Origin: Selaginella tamariscina
Lineage: Eukaryota > Streptophyta > Lycopodiopsida > Selaginellales > Selaginellaceae
Assembly (NCBI GenBank): GCA_003024785.1
Contig: PUQB01000315.1
Coordinates: 1 to 64,000, forward strand
Direction: 5' to 3'
Length of the DNA stretch: 64,000 nucleotides
This document shows, piece by piece, positions 32,961 to 45,389 of this stretch. A model generated the notes under the pieces. That model saw only the letters and a program-made list of their open reading frames with translations, was not told the origin of the DNA and did not search any database. Both the position numbers and the translations under genes were made by a program. Position 1 is the stretch's first letter. Each line of letters begins with the position of its first letter.

Positions 32961-35042
32961 TAGTACAGAAACAGACCGGCACAATGAACACATATATACC
33001 AGCAACCCAGCTAGAGTGTGTAAGCTAAAGTAGGGGCATTACAGTAAACACAAGCACCGATACACAACAACCTCCTTAACACAGACACACACACGTCCGA
33101 ACCTGGGGCGCAAGGAAGTAGTTCGATCTAAAGATCTTCATGGCTTCTGGCATGAGAATGGAGACAGACAGAACCTTATTTATTGTAAATTGTCATTAGC
33201 ACCTGTGGGTTTCAAGACTTCCTGGGTAGAAGCGCAGGGGTTGAAACATGCTCTTTGAGTGGAATGACATTCTTAAACCGTTCTAGTATGGTATCTGCAT
33301 ATATATCTTCGATGTAGAAATAGATCCAGCACTCTTGTCTCTAATAGCTTGTAGACCAAGACAGTATGTAAGCTCTCCAATGTCAGTCATCTTGAATGCC
33401 TTGGTGAGACCTGTTTTAACATTTTAACATCTCACGATCAGAAATGATAATCATATACCCCAATCAAAATAATATGTGCATCAATACATTTATAAAAAAT
33501 TGTTCATACGTGCTTAGTAAATATGCATGAATGGTTTCATAACAAATACAGTGGATTTTGCTTAAGACCGTATAAACATTGGTGGTTGAGACATGTAAAT
33601 CTCTCGATCGATTTCACCGTGTAAAAAGTAATTTTTAGGTGGATCTCAAGACCTAAAGCTGCAGCAAAAGCTAATCAAATACGTATGAAAGTGAGTTTAG
33701 CTACTGGGAAAAAAATTTCAATACGATCGATTCCTTGTTTCTGAGAGCAGCCTTTGGCAACCAACTGAGCCTTAAAGATCCGTCAGAATTATACTTTACC
33801 TTGAAGACCCACTTACACTGTAGGACTCGACATCCACGAGGAAAAGGACAAGAGTTATTTTCAAGTCGTGCCCTATACTCATATTGCATGGTCATCATCC
33901 ACTTTCGTGCATTTGGACTCCGTAGTGCCTCAGAAACTGTAGTCGGCTCATCTATAACACTGGAAACATAGCATCTAAGTACTTTCTTGTGGGTTTCCAA
34001 AGTTTCTTCAACTTTATTGCATGAGGCTTTGCTTGCTCAACAGTGACCTCCACCATGTCATCATCTTGTGTGTGAGAAGGCTGATTGCGTTCTGAACCTG
34101 TTCTTGCTGCAAACTAAAATATCATTAGTAAAATGAACGTTAGACATACTTGCATGTGACATGGATTTCACCGTTGGATTCTTTGTAGACGTGAAACCTT
34201 GTTATGAACTGGGTTTTCTTCTGTACATGGCATATCCTAAAAGGATAGATATTATATCCACTGGGATACTTCCAGATCTGGAAATCTTGTCTGATCGTCA
34301 TATTGTCCACAGGGACATTAGAAACACAGTTATTGTCCACTGGGACATTATTACTAACATTGTTCACAGGGATATCAATCAGCATTTTCATAACATCAGT
34401 ACTGGGACATAACCATTGATATTGTTCACATGAACATCATTATTAGACACTTAGTCATTCACAGGAATGTTAACCCTAGTCACTGGCTTAGGTTTGTATA
34501 CGCAGTCAGACTCAGAACCAATATGAAACTTTCTAGTTAACAAAATATTTCATGTCCAAACCCAAGCCATGCAGATTGTATTGTCCGTAGATTTCTTTCC
34601 ACAACACTGTTTTGTCCATGGTTACATGGAGCAGCTCTCTGAACACAAATGTTGTGTTCCTGCAAATACAACAGAAATGGCTTTGAGAGAAACTCTCCTC
34701 CATTGTCAGTCCTTACAACCTGTAGTGTTTTTTTCAGTTTCACTTTTTTACTTCATACATAAATTGTTTAAACTTCTCTAACGTTTGAGCCTTATTGCTC
34801 AGGAAATATACTAAAGGCTTACCAAGTAATCATCAACAAGCGAGAGATAATACTTAGAACCCAATAAGTAAAATTCTGGAGATTACCAAAGATTGGCGTC
34901 AACTAGCTCTAGGGTTTCTGATGCCTGAACAATGACTGTTTTCTTAGTTTCACTTTTTACTTTATAAATAAATTGTTTAAACCTCTGCTCAAGAAATATA
35001 CTAAAGACTTACGGAGTAATCATCAATAAGCAAAAGATAATA

Positions 35043-35050
35043 CTTAGAAC
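35043..35050. repeat. Left target-site duplication of the hAT element (CTTAGAAC)
   Basis: A perfect 8-bp repeat of 37937-37944. The uninterrupted context (CTTAGAACCCAATAAG) is seen at 34855-34870, a nearby duplicate of the same Copia stretch. Confidence 0.92.
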
Positions 35051-35054
35051 CAGT

Positions 35055-35215
35055 GCTTCAAAACACGCCGTGCACCACGGCGTGTTGGCGTGGTGACACG
35101 AACACGGCCCCAGCCGTGTTAACACGGGCCGTGTTCATTGACTCGGTCAATGCTCCAAAACACGGCTCCAAACACGGTTGAAACACGGTCAAATATCGTG
35201 TGACCACGCCGTGTT
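35055..35215. promoter_or_regulatory. Left subterminal ACACGG motif cluster of the hAT element
   Basis: About ten copies of ACACGG, CCGTGT or CGCCGTG in both orientations within 160 bp. The right end (37850-37936) has about eight more, mainly CCGTGTT. Clustered subterminal hexamers are the known type of binding site for hAT transposases such as Ac; the role here is inferred. Confidence 0.7.
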
Positions 35216-35781
35216 CTAAAACAATAGCTCACGTGGTTCACGTGAGCGTTTTGCACTTCGATGTTTTCTTGTCTTGCGATCAATCAAAAATTTCTGCGAT
35301 CAATCAAAAGGTTTTTCCAACGATCTATGGCGATTTTCTTGGGCTGGGGAATGCCCTCTCTAGGATTCTAGCACTGGAGTGGGAGGAATGGCGCTCAGCC
35401 ACGCCTGATTTCGCTGCAAAAAATTCCTGATCATTGTCTCTAGGTTTGTAGATTTTCTCTCCCAAATTTTCTCCTTGGATTGCTTCTGCCATAATTCTTA
35501 GTTGCTTGGCACTGCATCTTTGTAGATTGCTATGATTCTTAGTTGCTTGGCGTTGCGATTGTGTTATTGACGGCGTGATTCTAAAATTTTGAGTTTTTCA
35601 AAATTTTTTTAGGCGCAGGGCATGACCGATTGTGGATTGGAATAGGAGCAGGGTGTGGGATTTTAGAGGCTGAGCAATTGTGGACTGGAGCAACAGTAGG
35701 GTGTGGGATTTTAGAGGTTGGACTGAGTGATTGTGGATTGGAGTAGAAGCAGGTGCAGGATTTTAGAGGTTGAGCTGAGTG

Positions 35782-37821
35782 ATGGCATCTGGGAGCTAGA
35801 GCAAGAGGACTTCAATAGGGCGACATCCATCATCCGTTTGGTGGGAAGAAGTGATCCTTGGCGATCAAACAAACTGCCGTAGTGGGCATCGACGTTGGTC
35901 TTGCAAGTGGTGTTCGTTGAGAGACAAAGTTTCAGGTGTGGATCGTGTGAGGGGACATCTCACAGGGGAAGCTGGTCATGAAATCTTAAGTTGTGATGTC
36001 ATCTCAGCAGAGAAGAGACAACAGCTTAGGGAGATGGCTAAAACCATTGACGACCAGGTTTTGGCTGGAAAACAGCAAAGCAAGAAACGAGCAGTTTTAC
36101 ACGTGTCGAAGGCATCCAAAGCACTGGAGGAGAGAGTTTTGTTGCTTCCCAGAGTTCTACACCATGTGGCAATTCTGTAGAAGGAATTTCCAGGTTTTTT
36201 TCGCAACGACAGCAGGGAATCCGGGATTCTTTTTATCCAAAAAGGAAGGAAGCAGTGGATATAGCTATAGGACGATTTTTCTGAAACGAGCACATACCAT
36301 TTGTGAAAGCTCGTTCTCACCATTTCAAGGAGATGGTGCAGCAGATTGCAAGGCATGGAATTCCCTACGATCTTCCAACAGAGACAGCATTGCGAGAGCA
36401 ATTGTTGCAAGTGGAGAAAGCCAATCTTGAAGTTCAACTTGCCAAGGTGAAGGCACGTTGGAAGAATTGTGGGGTTACTCTTGTTGCTGATGCATGGAAT
36501 GACACAAGAAATCGACATATCGTGGGGCTTGTTGCATACAGCAGAGGATAGTCGACTTTTCTCGAGGCCATTGATATATCTTCTAGTGGGAAGACGGCTG
36601 ATAACGTTTTTGCGACATGGGAGTGAGGTATCGAGATTGTTGGAGAGGAGAATGTTGTTCTTATTGTCACGGATGGTGAGGCTTCAAACAAGGCTGCTGC
36701 TAGGCTTCTAGAGGTGAGGAAGCCAAGGATTATGTGGGCTCCGTGCTTAGCTCATTGTTTGAACAACATTCTCAGGATTTCGCAAAACTACCATGGATGG
36801 TTGGGCTGCTAGACAATGGAAAGACTCTGGTTGGCTTCCTCCGGAACCATTCGCATCTAGTAGCGATTTTGGCATCCTTCTCTTCACGACGAGTGTTGAA
36901 GTTCAGCGAAACACGATTCGCCTTCAACTTTCTTACGATGGAGAGATTGGTGGAGCTGAGGCCAAAGCTATACAATGCAAGGCTAGAGTCAAGGATAGAT
37001 TCTGGGATAGCATGCGAGGAATTGTGTTCAACGATACATACTGGAACGAGGTTAACCACATGCTGGGTGTTTCAAGGAGGGTGATGTATTTGCTACGGAT
37101 GGTTGACGGAGACGTGCCTATGATTGGGAAGGTCTACAAGGGGATGGATCAGATGAGCGAGAACATTCGTCAACAAGAGGAGAACAATCTTAGGTATGAG
37201 GAGCTAAACCAACTGATTTCAAACAGGTGGTGGGCTTATCATAGCACCTTTCACTCTGTGGCATACATGCTTGATCCAGAGTTTCAGGGGCGAGGACAGG
37301 AAAATCCAGGGAAGTTTCCAAAGATTGGAACATGTACTTGGAGATCCAGTTCCCTGACTATCAGCAAAGGTCAACTATAAAAAATCAGCTTTGCCAATAC
37401 AGGAACTTGGAGGGTAGTTTTTGGCACCGGGGGACTCTCAATGGATCGTACAAACAAAGGGTTCTGTGCAGTGGTGGGAGGACAATGGCTACTCAGGGTC
37501 CAGATTTGCAGAGGTTGGCAATTCGAGTGCTTAGTCAGGCAAGTTTCTTCTTCATCTGTGGAGCGATTGTTCAGCCATTTTTGGGCACATCACTTCAAAG
37601 AAGAGGAATTGCTTAGCAGTGAGCCGGATTGTAGACTTGGTATTTGTGGCCAGTAATACCAAGTGATAGGGAGCCACACTTCCTATACAAGTTTGTGGGA
37701 ATTGAGCCAGACAGGAAGTATTCCTCAAATTACTGATGCTGATATTGAAGCTATGGAAGAAGAGGACAAAGACGAAGACGATGATCCTGCTAATGAGGAG
37801 CTTCTAAATGAGATGGAGTGA
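35782..37821 (+). pseudogene. hAT transposase (BED finger, DUF659-like region, C-terminal dimerisation region), degraded
   Basis: From an ATG at 35782 the sequence reads WWEEVILGD, then a BED-type zinc finger (CKWCSLRD, GHLTGEAGHEILSC, about 35900-36000). A DUF659-like stretch follows (VTLVADAWNDTRNRHIVGL, about 36470-36530), then TDGEASNKAAARLL and APCLAHCLNNIL (36670-36770). The C-terminal part includes WWAYHSTFHSVAYMLDPEF (37225-37280) and an hAT dimerisation-type region (about 37500-37600). It ends in an acidic tail, NEELLNEME, at 37821. An early in-frame stop after five codons and several frame changes break it, so it is probably inactive. Catalytic residues follow the RNase-H-fold hAT pattern only in part. 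Confidence 0.8.
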
Positions 37822-37936
37822 TAAGTAGAATATTCTAGAGAATATTCGTGTTTTCACCCGTGTTTATCCGTGTTCATTTCCGTGTTCCGTGTTCGTGTTC
37901 AAAAATTGAATGCCGTGTTCGTGTTTTGAAGCTATG

Positions 37937-37944
37937 CTTAGAAC
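37937..37944. repeat. Right target-site duplication of the hAT element (CTTAGAAC)
   Basis: Perfect repeat of 35043-35050; Copia-B sequence resumes directly after it. Confidence 0.92.
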
Positions 37945-38815
37945 CCAATAAGTAAAATTTTGGAGATTATGTCTGTGATGCCCGAACAATAGGTTTAGAA
38001 GGAAGAGGCTTATGTTTCATCTTGCCTAGGGCACAACCCTTACAGGGAGTAGAGTGAAGACGAGTTATTCCAAGAGAACTGTGGGGAGTTTGACTCTTCT
38101 ATGACTAGCATGACTAAGACGTTCGTCCATAAGGAAATTAAATTAGCTGATACATTTCGAGAATGTTCTGTATAATACAAATCCTTATATCTAAATGCAG
38201 ATGCAATGTTGTTTTTAAGAAGTTTAAAATTAATACATGTATGATTAACTTCCAATGTGAAACCTACGTCCGGAGTTTAGCTACAAAAAGTGACAGTGCA
38301 GGCACATATAAAACATAAAAATATTGTCCTAAAAGAGGAATACACACAGAACCAATACCAACAATCTCTAAGCTCTCACCTCTGCTTGTAGCTACAGAGA
38401 CCTTAAACCTTTTGAGTACCAATTTCGCAAACCAATCACGACGATCTGTCATGTGGTGACTCGCTCTTGAGTCGATCCACCACTGGTTCTGGTCCTGCAA
38501 GGATACCTGCTTGAGTAAGATGACAAACAACATTAGTACCATTTATACCTTCTATCTCTTCATCAAAGTCAATCGCATTCCAGTCGGTAAGATTAGCTTG
38601 GACATGTACAAACTTGTTGGCATTTCGATTGCGTTTACGCTTACGTTGGGCTGCAGCTCTCTTGTTGTGGGGTGTGATCATGTTGATGTGCATCCATCCT
38701 CAATGTATTGTCATTGCAAACTTCTGTAGGACATTGCTCTTATTCTTGCTGTTATACAATCTTTCGTTGATGTGGAATTAAATTGTGATATCTATTGGAG
38801 AGTTATGAATTTTTA

Positions 38816-41549
38816 ATAGCATATACTCCATGGCAGAAATGCAGGGCTAGCTCATTAAACCATACATTGCTCAATATAATGGAGTGGTAGAGCACAAGAA
38901 TCAGACCATCGTGGATATCACACGATGCTTTCTTACTCAATCTAATGCTTCACAAAAGTTTTGGGCAAAGGAGTTAGGTACACCATTTTCCTTTTTAAAT
39001 GTTAACCTACTGTGGCAGTGAAGGAATTACCCTTGAGGAATCCTTCACAAGGAAAATGCATGACTTGGCGCATGTGCGGATTTTTGAATGTATAGCATAC
39101 CAGCAAATTCCAAAGGAGTTGCAAACCAAGTTTGATTTGATTGGGGAAAGGTTGATGTTTGTTAGTTGATACAAATTCTCATGTTTACATATTGATGAAT
39201 CTTGTGACAACCACCGTTACTGTTTATATGCAAGAAGAAGTGGTGTTTTTTTGAGGAAATTTCTTTATTTTCTCAATCCTCTTCAATTCTTGATCTTAAC
39301 TTCGTGACATTTCCAAGTTTTTGGTTTTGGGATAATGTCATTCTATATGTTAATTTTTGGAGTGATGCTTAGCAACGAGGAGCGAGGAAAGCTTAAACAA
39401 AGTGTAAAGCTCGAACAAAGAGGAGTTGGCCCAATCATCGAGGCTAAATGAATTTCCGAATTTTCCCTTGCAATAGTACCTTAGGGATTTTCTGTGTGAC
39501 AGTACCTTAGGAATTTTCCCATGCAACAATACCTCAAGCATTTTCTTGTGCAATAGTACCTCAAGAACTTTCCTATGCAACAATACCTTAGGAAATTTCA
39601 TGTGTGACAACTCTAGCAGTCACAAAATCTACTCATGAGCCACTAGTACACCGAAAGAGGATGAAAATTCCTAATCGGAAGGCTATTGAAAATTCTAGCC
39701 CCAATGCATTTACATTTGGTGAATTTAACCTAACGACCAACCTACCCCTAAAACCATACCTTGAAGGTGTTGGACAAAGGAACCAAAAACCTAAAGCATA
39801 CTTTGATTACTGCAAGGATCTTTAAAAACTAATGATGGTTATGCTTTCACTCTTGACTTGCTAAAATTTTGTACAGTCGCATGTACGTTAGAGCCTTCTT
39901 CATTCAAGGAGGCTATGGCTAGACATGATGCTAGTCAATATAAGTGAGCAATAGATAAGGAGATTGATTCCATCTCTCGCATGAACACTTTTGAGGAAGT
40001 TGTGCTCCCAGTTGACTCTACAACCCTTGGTAGTTGGAGGGTCTACAAGACAAAGCTTAATCCCAATGGCTCCAACAACTGTCACAAAGCTCGACTTGTG
40101 GCACAAGATTATAAGTAGCAATTTAGATGACAAGCGTTCAGATTTTGCTTGCATTTGCTACTTATTTTGACTTTGAGATACATCACACTGACATTAAAAC
40201 TACTTTCTTGAATGGAGATTTAGAAGAAAATGTCTATCTCCAGCAACCAACCCATGGGAAGGAACATCTTGTATGGAAGCTCAAGAAAGCTCTTTATGGC
40301 CTTAAGCAAGCTTCTAGAGCATGGTAATAAAAAATCAATATTTTTTTCAAAGCAAAGGATTATCTCCCATCACTTTTGAGTCCAACATTTACATCAAGAA
40401 AGAAGGGAAGTTTTTATTCATTCTTGCTCTCTACATGAATGACTCACTTTTGATCAGTAACAACGTTGAATATTTACAGATCTTCAAAGCAAAACTTGGA
40501 CAAGCTTTGCTATGGAGGACCTTGGAGAAGCTTGGTATTTTTTTGGTCTAGAGATCCATTGAAATAGGAAGCTAAGGTCTTTACACATCTCCCAACAGTA
40601 ATACTTGACTAAGGTTCTTGAGACTTATGGATATGCTAATTGCAATCCTTCTCATTTACCTATGAAGCCTAGTAACATCAAGTTTTTCACAAAAGTGGAG
40701 TGTATTTCCATTGAGGAGGAGCATTAGGATATGGTAAAGGTACCCTTTCAGAATTTACTTGGGAGTCTCATGCACACTATGGTGTGTAGCCATCCAGATT
40801 TGGCTTATGTCGTCATTGCTTTTAGGCAGTATTCCACTAATCTTGGTAGGAAACATTGGGACATGGCAAAATACGTGATGCAGTATGTAAAGCAAATGTT
40901 TGCTTTTGGATTATCCTAGTATGACTCAAGTGGTGGTTTTTCCCTAGCTACTTTTAGTGATAACAGCTTATTGGATGCCGAGATAGCCACAAATCTACAA
41001 CATGATTTTGTTTTAAGATTGGAACAAGTCTTGTTCTTTGGGCCAGTAAGAAGCAAGCTCATGTTGCCCTTTCTTCTACAAAAGCAAAGTATTTATTTGG
41101 CTACCTCTGTTGCTTCTAGGGAGATCCTTTGGTTTCAAGAATTTCTTGGAGCTCTCAGACAATTCTCAACACCAATTCTACTCTATGTGGACAACGAGGG
41201 AGCAATTGATTGGTGCAATAGTGAGGTGCAACACTGGAAATCCAAACACGTTGCCAAACACTATCACTATATCAAGGAATTGGTAAACATCAAACACAGA
41301 AATTCCATTGGGGTCGTGGCCAAGCCTTGAATGAGGAGGAGGAATAGCAGCAGTCACACCCTTTGCTTTAGGAGGAGCGTTGAAGTCGAAATCCAAGAAT
41401 GAAGATGTGCAAACTTAAAAATATTCTTAGTTGGTTCAAAATCACTAGTATATAGCGAACTCTTGTTTTAATTAAACATTTGTTTGCACGATTCTTTTGT
41501 GAAAGATCCTGTCTTTCTTTCCATCGTTCCAGCTCTTTGTTATTTGTCA
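38816..41549 (+). mobile_element. Copia-A LTR retrotransposon, D3 copy (3' part)
   Basis: A plus-strand copy of the element at 19061-23669, cut on the left within integrase. Parts: integrase remnant (38816-39300), minisatellite (39470-39600), reverse transcriptase (about 39960-40550; HHTDIKTTFLNGDLEENVYL), RNase H (about 40970-41330) and 3' LTR (41406-41549). It is truncated and broken. It shares its insertion point next to exon b with the D1 and D2 copies, so all three descend from one insertion by segmental duplication. Confidence 0.85.
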
Positions 41550-41560
41550 CGTACATGTAG

Positions 41561-41770
41561 ATGGAATTCTCAAACCCAGATTCAGCAGACATGATGAAAC
41601 TTGCTATAAAGTGTATAAAGTGCTGCATGAGGAAGAGAACGGGCTCACCATGCTTTGCAAGCTGAAGCCTTTCTTAACATGTTTGGAGAACTTCCGCCTC
41701 GCTCTCCTGCATGCCAGGCTTTGGCTCCTCCATTCTGAACTGCCTATTCACTTCGGTTCCAGTGTCTCAT
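41561..41770 (+). pseudogene. Unknown host exon b, D3 copy
   Basis: Follows an acceptor (ATGTAG, 41555-41560) and reads GILKPRFSRHDETCYKVYKV onward, open to SELPIHFGSSVS. The donor after it reads CATATAAGT where D1 and D2 have CATGTAAGT, so the GT is lost and normal splicing to exon c is unlikely. The product is not recognised. Confidence 0.5.
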
Positions 41771-41976
41771 ATAAGTAACTTGTTTGTTCCTGTAAGCATG
41801 CTTATAAACGCTGTGCAATTGTGTAGACAAGGAGCTCAGGTCCAATGGGTCATTCTAGAGAATGATTCATCAAAGAGCCGAATACCCATTTCCATCTCTT
41901 TTAGAGGTATCTAGCACTGTGTGTGTGAGAGAGAGACACTGAGAGACTGATATCCTGTTATGTATTGATTTACCAG

Positions 41977-42076
41977 ACTCAACATATGGAGGCGGACGTT
42001 CTGTCCTTGTGCAAGAAAAGGAGGTTTATCACATAAAAGAAGACGACTACCTGCCTTCGTTTCGGTGGAAGAAACC
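41977..42076 (+). pseudogene. Unknown host exon c, D3 copy, first part (split by MULE-B)
   Basis: Starts after an acceptor (TTTACCAG, 41969-41976). The matching exon in D2 reads TYGGGRSVLVQEEEVYHIKE and DDYLPWFRWKKPGYP. MULE-B has inserted between the codons of FRWKK and the following Pro region, and the 9-bp target GAAGAAACC is itself exon sequence. The D3 copy can no longer encode the intact exon. Confidence 0.55.
42068..42076. repeat. Left target-site duplication of MULE-B (GAAGAAACC)
   Basis: A perfect 9-bp repeat of 51198-51206. The single-copy empty version is GGTTTCTTC (inverted) at about 55095-55103 in the other arm. Confidence 0.93.
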
Positions 42077-42121
42077 GAGTGTCGCCATTTTGGAGGCTTG
42101 GGGCCCAGGAGGCCTGGGCTA

Positions 42122-42160
42122 GAATATTCAAGAATATTCTAGAATATTTTGGAATATTCT
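42122..42160. promoter_or_regulatory. Subterminal heat-shock-element-like array of MULE-B
   Basis: GAATATTCAAGAATATTCTA followed by GAATATTTTGGAATATTC: alternating GAA/TTC pentamers at two-base spacing with one mismatch. It is in the same place as 32352-32389 of copy A. Conservation of the array between copies is seen; function is inferred. Confidence 0.55.
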
Positions 42161-42272
42161 TTTTAGTCGGCAGTATTGGCCTCAGTCGGCGAAAAAGAAT
42201 TCTATTAAAACTGTTGTATTTCTATCTTATTTTTTTTTATATTAGCTTAATTTATTACTCAATATACATTAG

Positions 42273-45200
42273 CTAAAGTTTCTTCTTCATCTTAAGTAAA
42301 GTTGCAGTTCTCAAACCACCAGCTAGGCTTGGACGTGGAGGTGTTTGAGTAGGTAATTTCTCTAGTTTAATGTTCTCTGCGAGCTTGTTTGTTGCCAACC
42401 TAGAGAGTTTGAAACTCTTCTCGGTTCCTATAATATTCCTTCCGAGCTCGACGGCAGCTAACAACGATGATCCGGTTCCGGAACCAATATCTCAGACTAG
42501 GTCGCAAGGTCTACTGAGACGCTCAATCAAAAGCTGCATGAGTCAAACACTCTTCGGTTGAATCATCATCCTGCACAAACTTCCATTAGGATAAACAAAG
42601 CAAAGTACTTCCTTACCAAGCCTCCTGAAAACGGTCGGCAGTGTCGACGAGGATCGTGTTCGTCAACGCTAGAGGGTTTGGCCTCTTCGACTTCTTCTCA
42701 GAGCTTTGCAGCATCAAGAGAACTAACAAGTATCCTGCCACATAGACTAAGTTAAACTTAAACTTGAATAGCTAGCTCACCTTAATTTTGTCACGGTATC
42801 CCCAGCCTCGTGCACGGTAAACGCTGTAAGTCCCTGCAACCTCCAAGTTGATTATTGCAGCCGCCTGAATCACCGCCAATACAGAAGGAGAACTCGCGAA
42901 GACGACCATGAAACTACTCACTGCCAAGTGCATTCCACTAAACTGCAAGGCCTCCTCAAACTTCACCGGATCTAGCTGCACAATGTCCTTGTTGATGCTA
43001 GCACCTCCATATACAAGCTCATTGGGCAAGTCGAGGATGATGAGGTTGAAGCCGTATTCACCTACCACTTCCTGGAACACCGTTTGTGACTCAACCGTAT
43101 GTTGTCTGTCAACCTGTTGTCGGAGCTTGGTGTACACCTCTGTCTGGGAAGCACCCGGCTCGAAGAAAGACTTGCTCATCTCCTCCATATCACACACAGC
43201 CAGGTCGTAGGATCCACGGGATGCAGCCAGGGTCGGGATGAAGGTCATCAGGTTGTCCTTGATGTCCAAACTAGCTACAAGTGGCTGTACCTCATTGATT
43301 GTAAAGTCGATTGCCGGCGGAGGTGCTGTAAAAGAGCTTGGTCCCGCTCCTGATCCCTTTGCAGGTGTAGTTGTCTTTTGCACCGTCTTCTTCATCTTGC
43401 TCTTCTTGATAGCCTCTACTTCGTCCGGCTCCCAAACAATCACTGGTAAATCATTGCCGTGCACGTTGAATAGTGAGCTCTCCCAAGCTGGTGGCTGTTG
43501 CGACAGACAGTCGAGCCAGAATGGAACATGCTCCCGTTCAAATGGTGTTAGAGCTCCTCTGCTCTTCGATCACATGTGAGGCTCGCTTGTATGATCTGTC
43601 CACAGCTTCATCATCTAAGACGGTGCCATTTTCTTCGCCAGTATGAACCTGTAACACAAAGTCAGACAGTAGCAATGCTGGAATGAAAGCTTACCTCCAT
43701 ATCATCCGACGCACAAACTCCTCACGCTCCAGAAACTCATTCGGCTCCATCGAATAAGTGAACCATATGCAGTCATGGAAGGGCTAAAAGACCAGGCACT
43801 TGCTCCGAGTTCTCATCTCGTCAAACCAGCTCATGAAGTCGACATCCGTTCCAACTTCTTCACCATCCTCTCGCAACCCCTTAAGGATTTGAATGGCTTC
43901 CTCGCGCACAGCCTTCCAATATAAGTCCAAGGTGAACCACTTGATCCACTCTTTGTCCTGCATGCCTGGTAGCCCAAGTGTCTGTTGTTCTGCCTTGGAT
44001 TCGAGACGAGTGAGCTTGTTCAAGTATCGGAGTCGCAGCATGTTTGGAATCTTCGCCTTTGACATCGCATACAGCTTCTCAATGCCCATCCAGCGACACT
44101 GCTTATGAGAGATGTTCGTCACCTTCTGGAACCACTCCTCCCCCAAGTCTGGGTCTATGATGGAGAGGAACTTGTGCATACGTTGGTCATGCTTCTTGTA
44201 CACTAGCTACTTCAGGTTCACCTCAACCTGTGAATTGTCCTTAGCACTGGTGACTGCTCTGTCGAGATCATCGTCAATCTCGTTCTGCACATAAAATAAG
44301 TTAAAAAATTCTTTCCTATAAATTAAATCGGAGGTTACCTTGAAAAGGATCTTTGCGCAGATCAGGTTCGGAAAAGGATGCCAAGCCGTCTTTCCTGCTG
44401 AACTCTCCTTCCACTTCCGCACCTCAAGACGATCAACCTCCATGAGTGACTCGAGGATTTTTCTGAGTTCCTTTTGTACTAGTGCAGACCGCCTTTACAG
44501 CGAGGAGAATATGTGGTAGCGTTGTTTCCACAGATGTTGCTGAAGATCTGTTCAACGAAACTGTAAGTCTAAACTCTTAACAAAAAGAAAAGAAAATACT
44601 CACATGTTAATCGATTGGAACATCGAAACCAGTTGAAGAATGTCGAGGTTCTCTGTGGAGATGAAACTCGATCGAACGCGAATAGCCCATCGCTGGTTGT
44701 CCTCTGCATCCTCTCGGTATAGCTGGATGAACAAGGCCGTGTTGCATAGATAACCAGCCTTCTTCAACGATGACACCAGCATGTCTAAGTCCCTGGGTTC
44801 ACTCGTCAAACCACCTCGTTCGAATGTATTCTACAGATGGGCACATCAGGAGGATCACCAAGTCCCTTGATAGTAATTTTGTCGAGCAGGTTTGCTGAGC
44901 TCTCCAAATGCAGGCTCGCCGGTATGCTGTATAACTCCTTCGGCTCCTTATCGCTCTTCGCCTTCTTGCCTTTTGAATCAGCTTTCCCGCGGCCTCTCTT
45001 TTTGCTGACTGCCTCCTCCAAGTCGTCCTCGCTAGCTTCAACTGCCTCTGTCATCTGCACTTGCTCGTTCAGGACTGCAACCTCAGCGGATGAAGGAGGC
45101 AACTGCGACGAGCTCTCCGGGAAATCTGTGATGGTTGGTGGAGGCTGCTCCTGCTCAACTGGTACTACTCCAGACTGAGTCATTAGAGGATCCTCCTTTG

Positions 45201-45312
45201 CTACATTAGATGGTTCTCCTCTCTTGCCTCGCTTCTGCTTCGATATCCTCTTCTCTTCCTGTGGCTCTTCATCAGGCGCAGTCTCTAGTAGATGTTTTGA
45301 AGCTCTCACCAT
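42273..45312 (-). pseudogene. ParB-like / amino-DNA-methyltransferase fusion gene (copy B; ParB core deleted)
   Basis: Exons match copy A: exon 1 ends near 44610 (start codon 45312), exon 2 44339-44547, exon 3 43695-44284, exon 4 42781-43648, exon 5 42617-42734, exon 6 42273-42570. Exon 4 is open across the site damaged in A, so the stretch from QPLVASLDI through motif IV (IILDLPNELVYGG) to RARGWGYRDKIK is in one frame. Exon 6 keeps WDIGSGTGSS-type motif I, although with DIGSGTGSS altered slightly at its start. About 200 bp are missing from exon 1, between CNTALFI and LYREDAEDN, which removes the GNHR motif of the ParB-like domain. Exon 3 has stop codons where A has Gln (near 44210 and 43786). 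Both copies share the unusual DLPN, so it predates their split. Confidence 0.85.
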
Positions 45313-45389
45313 TTTGTAAACTCTGGAAAGCAAACACACAAGTCAATTGATTAGGAGACAAAATAAAAAACAAACAAAGATGACTAACC

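Larger units (their letters stand above)
35051..37936 (+). mobile_element. hAT DNA transposon, 2.9 kb
   Basis: Ends are CAGTGCTTCAAAACACG and, inverted, CATAGCTTCAAAACACG, flanked by a perfect 8-bp target duplication as expected for hAT elements. Both subterminal regions are packed with ACACGG/CCGTGT words. One plus-strand transposase gene lies inside. The element sits in Copia-B and is therefore younger than it. Confidence 0.93.
33054..38815 (-). mobile_element. Copia-B LTR retrotransposon remnant, split by a hAT element
   Basis: Minus-strand Copia parts flank the hAT element. On its right are a protease-type region (about 38260-38690, WWIDSRASHHMTD). On its left are integrase (about 34540-34750, VVRTDNGGEF) and reverse transcriptase (about 33700-34000). 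At the far left is an LTR-like piece (33054-33175) matching 4400-4520. A local tandem duplication (34735-34870 and 34945-35050) lies beside the hAT. The element is broken in several places and lacks complete termini. It is a fossil of the same family as 3537-4929 and 14980-15869. Confidence 0.82.
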
